In this document: piece by piece, positions 45,321 to 56,212 of the stretch
Numbering within the stretch: position 1 is the first letter of the stretch
Layout of the letters: the number at the start of each line of letters is the position of its first letter
Assembly (NCBI RefSeq): GCF_038967635.1
Contig: NZ_CP152413.1
Coordinates: 7,010,001-7,074,000, forward strand
Direction: 5' to 3'
Length of the DNA: 64,000 nt
From: Bradyrhizobium sp. B124
GTDB taxonomy: Bacteria > Pseudomonadota > Alphaproteobacteria > Rhizobiales > Xanthobacteraceae
The notes under the pieces: model-generated
What the model saw: only the letters and a program-made list of their open reading frames with translations
Told to the model about the DNA's origin: nothing
The model's database searches: none
Made by a program: the position numbers and the translations under genes

Positions 45321-46757
45321 CTAGTTGGCTGCCACCGCGATTGCCGGCGGCTTCCAGGTGCCGTTACCGGGAGGCAGAACCGACGGGGCTTCGGTCTTCG
45401 GCCAGTACAGGCGCATGACAAGATAGATGTCCCCGTTCGGCGCGGGTAGCCAATTGGATTCCTTGTCGGCGCCGGGCGATTTGTTCTGGATGTATAGCGT
45501 CAACGAACCGTCGGCATTCTTCTTCATGCCCGGCAGCATCGGCGAATTGATCAGGTACCGGTTGATCGGATTCTCGATCAGCAATTGCGTCTTGCCGTCG
45601 TACATGGTCACCGACCAGAAGGCGTCCACTGGCGGCAACTGCCCGGCGGGGAAAGTGAGTGTGTATTGGTGCTTTGATCCGTCGAGGACCTCGCCGTCAG
45701 CAAGCGTCTTCGCCATTGGATAGACGGCCTCGGCCGCGTCGTTGCCATAGATGCCGCCCTTGGCGGCGGCAGCGCGCTTCAGCCAGTCGCCGCTGTAGAA
45801 TTGCCTGTCTCCGAACAGCGACCCGATTTTCCATCCGTTGACGTCCTTCTCACCGCTGGCGAGATACTTCTCGACCCTCTCTTCGCCGTCCTTCATCCCT
45901 AGCCCGATTTCGATCTTGTGGGTCAGCGGAAGGTCCTTGAAGTCAAAGGTCTTGCCGGCCCCGACCCCAATGCGCGCGAGCTTGGCGCGGATTTCTCTTT
46001 CTTCCGGTCCCGCCGGCGCGAATTGGAGAGCAAAGTCGAGATACTCAAAGAAATTTTTCTTCACCATCTCCTTGTCGATCTTGGGAAAGTCCACTGCGGC
46101 TGCGGCGACCGTAGCCGGTTGCTTCAAATAGGCCGACAGCCGCTGCACCTTGTAGCCGGCCTGGACCTTCTCGACATTCGGCATGTCTGCAGCATTGAAA
46201 AGCTGCGTACGGTAGGCAGCGGCAGAAAACTGCGTCGTGGACCGGAATACCTTCTTGATACCGGGGGGCGTTGCACCCTGCCAGTCTGGTCCAACGACCA
46301 TGTAGTCACCGGCCTCGCTGCCGGTCGCGCGGCTGCCGATATATCCGTAATTGAACGTGTTGCCGTCGCACAGCATCACTGAATAATAGCGCGTCGTCTC
46401 GACGGCCGGGACGGACAACACGATCGGCTCAGCACGCAAATCCATGAATAACAAGGAATACGGCGTATCGCTATTGGGAGTGACGACCGCCGTGTCCTTG
46501 TATGTATAGACACGCGCCTCGTTTTTGATCTGATTGAACGGCGCCTTGTATTGCCCCGAGTTCTTGTCCACGGAATACTCGTACATCACCGCGTAGTTCA
46601 TCACGATGGGTAGCCCGTAGATGAAGCCTTCCTCGGCGATGGCCTTGGCCTCACGGATGTCGGGCCATTGCGCCAGCGACACGTTCGGCGTCAATGTGCA
46701 TATCGAGCCCGTCAGGGCGGCCACTAACACTCTCAGGGCGCGGGCGAATGTGTTCAT
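45321..46757 (-). CDS. DUF1254/DUF1214 domain protein, Sec-type signal
   Basis: A 478-residue paralogue of the downstream gene with matching blocks: TPNSDTPYSLLF, YRTQLFNAADMPNVEKVQAG, GQLPPVDAFWSVTMYD, NRYLINSPMLPGM and ESNWLPAPNGDIYLVMRLYW. The signal peptide is of Sec type (RVLVAALTGSICTLTPNVSL), unlike the Tat signal of its neighbour. AGGGAGGG lies 5 bases before the ATG. Two DUF1254 copies exported by different routes suggest related but separate roles. Confidence 0.9.
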   Translation of the reverse strand: MNTFARALRVLVAALTGSICTLTPNVSLAQWPDIREAKAIAEEGFIYGLPIVMNYAVMYEYSVDKNSGQYKAPFNQIKNEARVYTYKDTAVVTPNSDTPYSLLFMDLRAEPIVLSVPAVETTRYYSVMLCDGNTFNYGYIGSRATGSEAGDYMVVGPDWQGATPPGIKKVFRSTTQFSAAAYRTQLFNAADMPNVEKVQAGYKVQRLSAYLKQPATVAAAAVDFPKIDKEMVKKNFFEYLDFALQFAPAGPEEREIRAKLARIGVGAGKTFDFKDLPLTHKIEIGLGMKDGEERVEKYLASGEKDVNGWKIGSLFGDRQFYSGDWLKRAAAAKGGIYGNDAAEAVYPMAKTLADGEVLDGSKHQYTLTFPAGQLPPVDAFWSVTMYDGKTQLLIENPINRYLINSPMLPGMKKNADGSLTLYIQNKSPGADKESNWLPAPNGDIYLVMRLYWPKTEAPSVLPPGNGTWKPPAIAVAAN

Positions 46758-47115
46758 GAATTCCCTCCCTTGTTATCCGACGTTGCCATATGACCAAGGA
46801 TCGGCGTGAACGATAGCGATCACTCCCAGAAAAGTAGCTTCTATTGATTATTGATCGTCCGAACGCTTGGCTGCCAACGTGCTACGCAGCCGCCAAAAAC
46901 CAGGCGCAGTTTGCCGCTTTGGAGCTTCAGGTTACATCGGAGTTTTAGGTTACATCGCGGTACACGCCTCTACAAGGGGTTGCGGCGGGCTCCGGTTGCG
47001 GCAGCGTTATCTGAAACGGGTCAAAGGCCGTCGACGGCGGCCGAGCCGAGTAGCATCCGCTTCACCTTCAGAAGCGGGCCTTTATGAATACACACCCTAG
47101 CTGCCCGTTCGACGC
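46758..47115. other. intergenic region upstream of the DUF1254 pair
   Basis: A 358-bp gap. It contains a short imperfect direct repeat (GGTTACATCG at 46929 and 46948) but no credible gene or terminator. The promoter for the leftward DUF1254 transcript should lie here. Confidence 0.4.
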
Positions 47116-47928
47116 CTAGATCAACGCTTCCGCGCGCAGCGTCGTTTCGATCTCGCCGAGCACGCGCGCCAGCCGTTCGGCCCATGCCGTCTCGCCGGCC
47201 TGGTCGGAGATAAGGTCCTGGCGGATCTCGATGCCGGAATTCATCAGGCCGCGCTTCTCGCCATGCACGGGGATCGTGTAGTCGGTCTCGTCGCTGACTG
47301 CATAGGGCTCGTTGTCGCCGACCACGAGATCGCCCTCGCTGCGCAGATGCTTCAGCAGCAGCGGCGGCAGCGCCTTGTCGCGGTGATAGAGCGTGCCGAT
47401 GTGCCAGGGACGCGCGATGCCGGCGTAGACCGGCGTGAAGCTGTGCAACGACACCAGCACCGTCGGAATGCCCTGACGCGTACGTTCGTCGATGATCTCG
47501 TCGATGCGTTGGTGATAGGGATCGAAGATCTGCGCGCGGCGCATCTCGGCGGCTTCGCGCGACAGGCCTTCATTGCCGGGAACGGTGGTGGCTTCGCTGA
47601 TCAGCGGGACCGCGCTTGCGACATGCGGCGGACGATTGCAGTCGATCACGAGCCGCGAGTAGCGCTGCGCGATCAGGTGCGCGCCGAGCAGGTCGGAGAG
47701 CTGGGTCGCGACGCCGGCGATGCCGATGTCCCAGGCAATGTGCCGGACGAGCTCGCTTTCAGGCAGGCCGAGGTCGCCGAGCGGGGAGGGAATCAGCCTG
47801 CCATAATGATCGCAAGTCAGAAGGAACGGCGAGCGGCCGCCAGGATTATGTTCAAGAACCGGTGAAACATCGGTGTTTGTCAGCAGAAAGAACGGGCCAC
47901 CGGCGTGATTCAAGGGCTTTTTCCTCAA
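47116..47928 (-). CDS. N-formylglutamate amidohydrolase family protein
   Basis: A 270-residue hydrolase of the HutG/DUF1185-type fold. Motifs include LTCDHYGRLIPSPLGDLGLP, the SRLVIDCNRPP segment, LVSLHSFTPVY and the C-terminal GLMNSGIEIRQDLI. The His/Asp residues in CDH and LHSF likely bind Zn. It may deformylate N-formylglutamate in histidine breakdown, but it is not near other hut genes. It is divergent from two transglutaminase-like genes, with 87 bp between starts. Confidence 0.88.
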   Translation of the reverse strand: MRKKPLNHAGGPFFLLTNTDVSPVLEHNPGGRSPFLLTCDHYGRLIPSPLGDLGLPESELVRHIAWDIGIAGVATQLSDLLGAHLIAQRYSRLVIDCNRPPHVASAVPLISEATTVPGNEGLSREAAEMRRAQIFDPYHQRIDEIIDERTRQGIPTVLVSLHSFTPVYAGIARPWHIGTLYHRDKALPPLLLKHLRSEGDLVVGDNEPYAVSDETDYTIPVHGEKRGLMNSGIEIRQDLISDQAGETAWAERLARVLGEIETTLRAEALI

Positions 47929-48015
47929 CTTTGCCTATTCAAGGGGCATGCTGGTTTGGAATCAAGCAGCATTCTCTATAGATTTAGCGGCCCAGATCAC
48001 GATGATTGTTTGAAG

Positions 48016-48918
48016 ATGCCGCTCCTGACTATCCATCACAAGACCGTTTATCGCTATGCGCGCCCGGTGGCGTTCGGCGAACACCGCATCATGCTGCGCC
48101 CCCGCGACGGCCATGATCTGCGCGTGCTCGACAGCGCACTTGTGATCGACCCGCAGCCGATGTCGCTGCGCTGGATCCACGACGTGTTCGGCAACAGCGT
48201 CGCGATCGCCACCTTCGACGAGCGCGCCGACACGCTGTCGTTTGTCTCGACCGCGACGGTGGATCACAATCCGGCCGACAGGTTCGCGCTGACGCCGGAC
48301 GACGCCGCCTACTTCTATCCATTCCTCTACGACGACGAGGAATTCCCCGATCTGCAGCAGTTCATCACGCCGCAATATGGCGACCCCAACGGCGAAGTGT
48401 CGGCCTGGGCGCGGCGTTTCCTCGATGTCGAGGCGCCGACGCTGACGTTCAAGATTTTGAGCGACATGACGCATGGCATTCGCGAGGCGTTCAGCTATCG
48501 CAAGCGCTACGAGCAGGGCACCCAGCATCCGCTCGATACGCTGCGGACGAAGTCCGGCACCTGCCGCGACTATGCGCTGTTCATGATCGAGGCGCTGCGC
48601 CGGCTCGGCATCGCCGCGCGGTTCGTCTCCGGCTATCTCGCAATGCCCCCGGGCAGCGCGCACGGCTATGTCGGCGGCGGCTCGACCCACGCCTGGGTGC
48701 AGGTCTATCTGCCGAGCGCCGGCTGGATCGAGTTCGATCCGACCAACGGCATCGTCGGCACGCGCGACCTGATCCGCGTCGCGGTGGCGCGCGATCCGCG
48801 CCAGGCGGTGCCGCTGCATGGCGTCTATCTCGGCGCCGCGGATGCCTTTCTCGGCCTGGACGTCGACATCAAGGTCGTCTCGGTCGGTGAGAATGCGGCG
48901 GAGCGGGAGACGGCCTGA
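48016..48918 (+). CDS. transglutaminase family protein, triad intact
   Basis: A 300-residue cysteine-protease-like protein. It has an N-terminal beta domain (TIHHKTVYRYARPVAFGEHR) and a transglutaminase-like core. The likely triad is Cys183 (SGTCRDYA), His225 (STHAWVQVYL) and Asp241 (EFDPTNG). Bacterial members act as proteases or amidases, often in peptide modification clusters. The start at 48016 (MPLLTIHHKT) has GAAG just before it. A second copy follows after 2 bp, so the two are coupled. Confidence 0.92.
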   Translation: MPLLTIHHKTVYRYARPVAFGEHRIMLRPRDGHDLRVLDSALVIDPQPMSLRWIHDVFGNSVAIATFDERADTLSFVSTATVDHNPADRFALTPDDAAYFYPFLYDDEEFPDLQQFITPQYGDPNGEVSAWARRFLDVEAPTLTFKILSDMTHGIREAFSYRKRYEQGTQHPLDTLRTKSGTCRDYALFMIEALRRLGIAARFVSGYLAMPPGSAHGYVGGGSTHAWVQVYLPSAGWIEFDPTNGIVGTRDLIRVAVARDPRQAVPLHGVYLGAADAFLGLDVDIKVVSVGENAAERETA

Positions 48919-48920
48919 CG

Positions 48921-49730
48921 ATGCAGATCAAGGTCGGCTTCGAGATCACGTACACGGCTCCGCAGCCGACCCCGATGGTGATCATGCTGTCGATCCATCC
49001 ATCGCGCTACGCCGACATCGTCGGCACCGAGAGCATTGCGACCGAGCCGGATGTCCCGATCGGCCTCTATCGCGACGGCTTCGGCAATGTCTGCGGCCGG
49101 CTGGTCGCCCCTGGCGGTGGCGTCACCTTCCGCGGCAGCGCGCTGGTGCGGGATTCCGGGCTGGCTGACATCGTCAATCCGGCGGCACAGCAGGTTCCGA
49201 TCGAGCAATTGCCTGACGACATGCTGCTCTATCTGATGCCGAGCCGCTATTGCGAGACCGACAAGCTGACCGATGTCGCCTGGTCGCTGTTCGGCAACAC
49301 GCCGCAGGGCTGGGCGCGGGTGCAGGCGATCACCGATTTCGTGCACCACCATGTGACGTTCGGCTACGAGCACGCCCATCACATGAAGTCGGCGCATGAC
49401 GTCTACGAAGGCCGCGCCGGCGTCTGCCGCGACTTCGCGCATCTGGCGCTCACCTTCTGCCGCTGCATGGGCATTCCGGCGCGCTACTGCACCGGTTATC
49501 TCGGCGACATCGGCGTGCCGCCTGATCCGGCGCCGATGGATTTTTCCGGCTGGTTCGAGGTCTATCTGTCCGGCCAGTGGTACACTTTCGATGCCCGCCA
49601 CAACACGCCGCGGATCGGCCGCATCCTGATGGCGACCGGCCGCGACGCCGCCGACGTCGCGCTCACCACGAGCTTCGGCCGCATGACGCTGACGAAGTTC
49701 GTCGTGGTGACCGATGAGGTGGTGGCCTAG
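48921..49730 (+). CDS. transglutaminase family protein, catalytic His position substituted
   Basis: The 269-residue paralogue starts 2 bp after the first. Cys169 (GVCRDFAHLA) and an Asp at FDARHN are kept. The position of the catalytic His reads DFSGWFEVYL, with Ser209 where the upstream paralogue has His. It may be inactive, use another His, or act as a partner of the upstream protein. The N-terminal beta domain (VGFEITYTAPQPTPMVIML) is retained. Confidence 0.9.
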   Translation: MQIKVGFEITYTAPQPTPMVIMLSIHPSRYADIVGTESIATEPDVPIGLYRDGFGNVCGRLVAPGGGVTFRGSALVRDSGLADIVNPAAQQVPIEQLPDDMLLYLMPSRYCETDKLTDVAWSLFGNTPQGWARVQAITDFVHHHVTFGYEHAHHMKSAHDVYEGRAGVCRDFAHLALTFCRCMGIPARYCTGYLGDIGVPPDPAPMDFSGWFEVYLSGQWYTFDARHNTPRIGRILMATGRDAADVALTTSFGRMTLTKFVVVTDEVVA

Positions 49731-49739
49731 CGTCCCCCG

Positions 49740-49830
49740 GGTTTTTCTGTCATTCCGGGATGGTGCGTCAGCACCAGACCCGGAATCTCGAGATTCCGGG
49801 TTCGATACTTCGTATCGCCCCGGAATGACT
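49740..49830. repeat. extragenic palindrome (CATTCCGGG type)
   Basis: An inverted repeat with arms GTCATTCCGGG and CCCCGGAATGAC encloses ATCTCGAGAT and CGATACTTCGTATCG stems. It is related to the block at 55540-55680. Confidence 0.65.
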
Positions 49831-49840
49831 CGTTAAACAC

Positions 49841-50239
49841 ATGACCTCCGACCTTCTCTTCGTCTACGGCACGCTGATGCGCGGCTTCGACCATCCGATG
49901 GCCAAGCTGCTCGCCGGCAATGCCGAATTCCTCGGGCCGGCGCAGTGCCGCGGCCGGCTCTATCTGGTGAAGCATTATCCGGGCCTCGTCGTATCGGACG
50001 ATCCCGCCGACATCGTGCACGGCCAATTGTTTCGCCTCCGCGAGCGCGAGCCCATGCTGCGCGAATTCGACATGTACGAAGCCTGCGGCGAAGGCTTTCC
50101 GCCGCCGACTGAATATGTTCGCGAGATGCTCAAGGTCACGCGCGCCGATGGCAGCGTGAGCGAGGCGTGGACCTATCTCTACAACTGGCCTGTCACCGAA
50201 CTGCCGCGGATCACGTCAGGGAAGTTTCTGGAGCACTAG
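49841..50239 (+). CDS. gamma-glutamylcyclotransferase-like (AIG2) protein
   Basis: A 132-residue GGCT-fold protein. The hallmark VYGTLMRGFDH at the N terminus supplies the glutamyl-binding loop. The acidic residue in MLREFDMYEACGEG fits the catalytic Glu region. The C-terminal AWTYLYNW strand completes the fold. It may cyclise gamma-glutamyl compounds to 5-oxoproline or be a related acyltransferase. It lies downstream of the transglutaminases and convergent with chlorite dismutase. Confidence 0.85.
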   Translation: MTSDLLFVYGTLMRGFDHPMAKLLAGNAEFLGPAQCRGRLYLVKHYPGLVVSDDPADIVHGQLFRLREREPMLREFDMYEACGEGFPPPTEYVREMLKVTRADGSVSEAWTYLYNWPVTELPRITSGKFLEH

Positions 50240-50244
50240 CGCTC

Positions 50245-50287
50245 GTGTCCCGGGCGCACTGCGTGCTGCGCAGCGTCCGGGGCACAA
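50245..50287. repeat. short extragenic palindrome
   Basis: Arms TGTCCCGGGCGC and GCGTCCGGGGCACA enclose an ACTGCGTGCTGCGCAGC hairpin between two convergent genes. It may also act as a terminator, though no T-tract follows. Confidence 0.5.
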
Positions 50288-50291
50288 GATC

Positions 50292-50846
50292 TCAGATTTC
50301 CCGCTCGACGCGGATGTCGACCTCGCGCTCGACATAGCTCCACTCCTCGGTCGCGCGCAGCATGCCGACCAGCTCGTCGAACAGGCTCGCGTGCTCAGGC
50401 GCGAATTCGAACCAGGTCAGAAAGTCGAAGGGCATGCCGAGGTCGCGGGCGTGAAACAGCTGGCGGGCGATCGCGGGGAGGAATTTCAAGGTGCCGGCGA
50501 TGTGGTGCGACTTGTCCTCAAAGATCTCGCGGCGCTCCGGCTGCGTCAGCTCCCACCACGCCGCGGATTTCCTGATCGGGATCAGCGCCGCGTGCGTCGC
50601 CTCGCTGCGGCCGAGCCCGGCCTGCACGGCGGCGAGCTTCTCGCGCTCTTCCTTCTCGGTGTAGCGCAAATAGCTGGCGACGCCGGCGAGCCGCCAGGAG
50701 GTCTGCGCCGGCAACAGCGGCAGCGCGATCGAGTCGCTCGCAACGATCGAAAGCGCCGGGACCTTCGGCAGCGTCTCGCCCTTCACCCGCGTGATGGACG
50801 TGACCTGCCAGCCGCCGCTCTGTCCGCCTCTGAATGTCGTGAACAT
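50292..50846 (-). CDS. cld: chlorite dismutase family protein, short (dimeric) clade
   Basis: The 184-residue length matches clade 2 heme chlorite dismutases, such as that of Nitrobacter winogradskyi. A proximal heme His115 (DKSHHIAGTL) and a distal Arg128 (IARQLFHA) are spaced 13 residues apart, as in characterised enzymes, followed by FDFLTWFEFAPEH. Chlorite dismutases convert chlorite to chloride and oxygen. No chlorate reductase is nearby, so a general detoxification role is possible. It is a single-gene unit convergent with the AIG2-like gene. Confidence 0.85.
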   Translation of the reverse strand: MFTTFRGGQSGGWQVTSITRVKGETLPKVPALSIVASDSIALPLLPAQTSWRLAGVASYLRYTEKEEREKLAAVQAGLGRSEATHAALIPIRKSAAWWELTQPERREIFEDKSHHIAGTLKFLPAIARQLFHARDLGMPFDFLTWFEFAPEHASLFDELVGMLRATEEWSYVEREVDIRVEREI

Positions 50847-51055
50847 GGCCTATCCAATCCCGGAAGCGGGGAGGGGGCAAGCTTGCCGTGCAAGCTCTCC
50901 ACCGTGGATTCGGGGGTAGCCCGCTCGACGGAGCCGTGACAGACCAGGCCTGTGAATAGCCCGGAAAAGCCCCACATTGTTCGGCATGCCCGATCGTGCC
51001 GCTATATGGCTAACCGGTTGTCCGCGATTCGTCGCCCGAGCCCAGAATCACCCTG

Positions 51056-53068
51056 ATGCGTTTCACGCCCGAATTCCTCGATGAGCTGCGCGCCCGGCTT
51101 CCGGTTTCGGAAGTCGTGGGCAGGCGCGTCAAGCTCAAGAAGGCTGGGCGGGAGTGGAAGGGGCTGTCGCCGTTCCAGCAGGAGAAGACGCCCTCGTTCT
51201 TCGTCAACGACCAGAAGCAGGCCTGGTTCGACTTCTCGTCCGGGCTGAACGGCAACATCTTCGATTTCCTGATGAAGACGGAGGGCGTGACTTTCCCCGA
51301 GGCGGTGGAACGTCTCGCCGCGATGGCGGGTGTCCCGCTGCCGGCCGTGACGCCCGATGCGGCGCGGCACGAGCAGCACCGCCGCACCCTGCACGACGTG
51401 ATGGAACTGGCGACAAAGTTCTTTGCCGACACGCTGGCCTCACGCAACGGTGCCAAGGCGCGCGGCTATCTCGCCGACCGCAGCATCTCGCCGGCGACCC
51501 AGCTCCAGTTCCGGATGGGCTATGCGCCGCCGGATCGTTTTGCGCTGAAGGAGCATCTCGGCGCGCAGGGTATCTCGACCGAGGACATGGTGGAGGCCGG
51601 GCTGCTGGTGTCCGGCGAGGACAAGCCGGTGCCGTTCGATCGCTTCCGCGACCGCGTCATGTTCCCGATCACGGATGCCCGCGGCCGCGTCATCGCATTC
51701 GGCGGCCGCGCGCTGGAGAAGGACGTTCCGGCAAAGTACCTGAATTCGCCGGAAACCCCGCTGTTTCACAAGGGTGACAATCTCTACAATCTGTTCACCG
51801 CGCGCCAGGCCGCGCACGATGGCGCGCAGCTGATCGTCGTCGAGGGCTATGTCGACGTCATCGCGATGGTCACCTCGGGCTTTCCCGGCGCCGTCGCGCC
51901 GCTCGGCACCGCGCTGACCGAGAACCAGCTGGCGATGCTCTGGAAGATGGTGGACGAGCCGATCCTCTGCTTCGATGGCGACCGCGCCGGCCAGAAGGCT
52001 GCCTATCGCGCCGCCGACCTTGCCTTGCCCCAGCTCAGGCCGGGAAAGAGCCTGCGTATTGCGCTGCTGCCGGAAGGGCAGGACCCCGACGATCTCGCGC
52101 GCTCGGGCGGCCGCGGCGCGATCGAGGATGTGATCGGCGCCGCGAGGCCGCTCGCCGAAATGATCTGGTCGCGCGAGATCGAGGGCGGCAATTTCGACAC
52201 GCCCGAGCGCCGCGCAGCACTCGAGGCACGGATCGGCGAGCTCACCAATGGCATCCGCGACGAGGTCGTGCGCCGCTATTACCGGCAGGATTTGCAGGAG
52301 CGGCTGCAACGCAACTTTGCTCCGGAGGGGGGACGCGGTGGTTATGGCCGCGGCGGCTACGGCAACAGGGGCAATTTCGGCGGTGGCCGCGGCGGCGAAT
52401 CACCCCGCCAGTTTGCCCCCCGCGGCCCGGGTCAGGGCGGCCGGTTCGGCGCCAAGGGCGGCGGCACCCCCGGGTTTTCACGGGGCCCCTATCAGGCCGC
52501 GAGCCAGCAACTGGCCAACAGCCCGATCATGCGCGGCCAGCGCAGCGCGATCTCGAGCCGCGAGGCCCTGATCCTGCAATCCCTGATCAATCACCCTTGG
52601 CTGCTGCACGACCATCTCGAGGAGGTGGCGGCCCTCGAGCTCGCCCATCCCGAGGCCCACAAGCTGCGGGCCGCGATTATCGCCGCCTTTGCCCACGACC
52701 ATCACCACTCTCCGGACGTCGAGGAGCAGGCCGAGAAGATGCGCTCCGACCTCGAGGCAGGCGGATTATCGCAGATTCTTCAAAGGGTTGAGCGGGCGAT
52801 CACAACCCAGGCGGTGTGGGCGGCGCAGATCGGCGCCGCGCGCGAGGATGTTTTATCGACCTGGCGTCAACTCGTTGCCTTGCATCAGAAAACCCACGCC
52901 TTACTTAGGGAAAGAAAAGATGCGGAAGCCGCCTTGGCTGAAGACTCCAGCGAGGCCAATCTGGCATGGTTGCAGGATATCCAGGCCCGGATGGCAGAAG
53001 CCGATGGGACCGAAGCCCTGATTGAAGGGTTCGGCGAATTATCGGGCCGGTTCCAGCGTAATGTCTGA
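51056..53068 (+). CDS. dnaG: DNA primase
   Basis: The 670-residue DnaG makes RNA primers. The N-terminal zinc-finger domain keeps the frame of the E. coli domain, but its four ligands are replaced: Ser38 and Gln41 (LSPFQQEKTPSFF), Asp59 and Ser62 (FDFSSGLNG). The catalytic TOPRIM domain is intact (VVEGYVDVIAM and FDGDRAGQKAA). A long Gly/Arg-rich linker (about residues 423-480) precedes the C-terminal DnaB-binding domain. It is followed by rpoD at 253 bp. Confidence 0.97.
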   Translation: MRFTPEFLDELRARLPVSEVVGRRVKLKKAGREWKGLSPFQQEKTPSFFVNDQKQAWFDFSSGLNGNIFDFLMKTEGVTFPEAVERLAAMAGVPLPAVTPDAARHEQHRRTLHDVMELATKFFADTLASRNGAKARGYLADRSISPATQLQFRMGYAPPDRFALKEHLGAQGISTEDMVEAGLLVSGEDKPVPFDRFRDRVMFPITDARGRVIAFGGRALEKDVPAKYLNSPETPLFHKGDNLYNLFTARQAAHDGAQLIVVEGYVDVIAMVTSGFPGAVAPLGTALTENQLAMLWKMVDEPILCFDGDRAGQKAAYRAADLALPQLRPGKSLRIALLPEGQDPDDLARSGGRGAIEDVIGAARPLAEMIWSREIEGGNFDTPERRAALEARIGELTNGIRDEVVRRYYRQDLQERLQRNFAPEGGRGGYGRGGYGNRGNFGGGRGGESPRQFAPRGPGQGGRFGAKGGGTPGFSRGPYQAASQQLANSPIMRGQRSAISSREALILQSLINHPWLLHDHLEEVAALELAHPEAHKLRAAIIAAFAHDHHHSPDVEEQAEKMRSDLEAGGLSQILQRVERAITTQAVWAAQIGAAREDVLSTWRQLVALHQKTHALLRERKDAEAALAEDSSEANLAWLQDIQARMAEADGTEALIEGFGELSGRFQRNV

Positions 53069-53321
53069 TAACAAAAATGCTGCGGACGGCGCTGGCCGCA
53101 CCCGCAAAAAGACTCGCCAAATCCATGGTTTGGCTGCAAAAACAGGGTTAAGCGAAACTTAATAGCCTCGCGGCTATTTCAAGATGGAAACCGTCGAGAC
53201 GGATCAGAGGGGTGGCGAGATTATGCGCCGCCCTTTGTGCGTCGAGAGAGTAAATCTAGATTTCGTGCGGATGCGCGTGCGTGGCGCCATTTTGCATGAC
53301 CGCGTTTCGGGAGCTTAGTGA

Positions 53322-55454
<2,133 letters not shown>

Positions 55455-55501
55455 TTCGGGTCGTCATGCCCGGGCTTGACCCGGGCATCCATCGAAACAA
55501 G

Positions 55502-55530
55502 AACGGCGGGCCCAGGCCCGCCGTTTTTTG
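55502..55530 (+). terminator. intrinsic terminator after rpoD
   Basis: The stem AACGGCGGGC/GCCCGCCGTT (loop CCAG) ends in TTTTTTG. A REP-like stem (TGCCCGGGCTTGACCCGGGCA, 55467-55487) precedes it. Confidence 0.9.
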
Positions 55531-55539
55531 TTTGTCCGG

Positions 55540-55680
55540 TCACCAACACCGTCGTCATTCCGGGGCGGCGCGTAGCGCCGAGCCCGGAATCCATCGGGCC
55601 GCAGGTTTCGTGGTGAAATGGATTCCGGGCTCGCGCTTCGCGCGCCTCAGGTACGCAATTGCGCACCGGTGAATGACGAG
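55540..55680. repeat. extragenic palindrome (CATTCCGGG type)
   Basis: Stems ATTCCGGGGCGGCGC / GCGCCGAGCCCGGAAT and ATGGATTCCGGGCTCGCGC are followed by a 16-bp motif, ACGCAATTGCGCACCG (55653-55668), that recurs at 56074-56089. The block follows the rpoD terminator. Confidence 0.6.
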
Positions 55681-55727
55681 GGAGAGATGCGGCGTGGCGT
55701 CTGTCGCAAACGGCGGGACCCGCGCCG

Positions 55728-55964
55728 CTATTTCTTCTTCGCGCCGACGCGCTCGATGGTCTTGATCTCGAGCTGCGGGCGGCCGCCCTTTTCGGCGATC
55801 TCGCGGTCCTGCTCGCGCAGGAAGGCGCGCACCGGCTCGTCGCCGTCCAGCCCGCCCAGCAGCTCCGATGGCACGCGGCGGTTGGAGCGCTGCGAGCCGT
55901 CTTCATAGAAGACGTTGAAGAAGGCGAATTCGCCTTTGGGATTGGTTCCGGGTTTTTTCGGCAT
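55728..55964 (-). CDS. small hypothetical protein
   Basis: A 78-residue protein opening MPKKPGTNPKGEFAFFNVFY, with EDGSQRSNRRVPSELLGG and a basic C-terminal tail. The ATG at 55964 was chosen; the frame upstream of it lacks a conserved look. It resembles small rhizobial hypothetical proteins, but no domain is known to me. The direct repeats at 55653-55668 and 56074-56089 flank it. Confidence 0.55.
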   Translation of the reverse strand: MPKKPGTNPKGEFAFFNVFYEDGSQRSNRRVPSELLGGLDGDEPVRAFLREQDREIAEKGGRPQLEIKTIERVGAKKK

Positions 55965-56212
55965 GGGCGGCTTGTCCCCGATCAGGCCGCCGCTGTCAAA
56001 GCAAATCGCACGGATCTCCGCGCCGATCTGCCCTGCGCTAGTGGAGAATAAAGGTTCTTGCAAAGCGGTCACGACGCAATTGCGCACCGATGCATCCGTG
56101 GGTTGCCACGACGCTTGTGTTAGATACTATGCTCTAATTCGCTATAACGAGATTTCGCAGTTGCCCGATAGCGACCTGCGAGCAAACGCTGAGAAAGTCT
56201 TTGGGGAGCAGT

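Noticed and set aside
46851..47087. Two overlapping rightward frames upstream of the DUF1254 pair
   Set aside because: Short, Arg-rich, without a ribosome-binding site. The repetition in them comes from a short DNA repeat.
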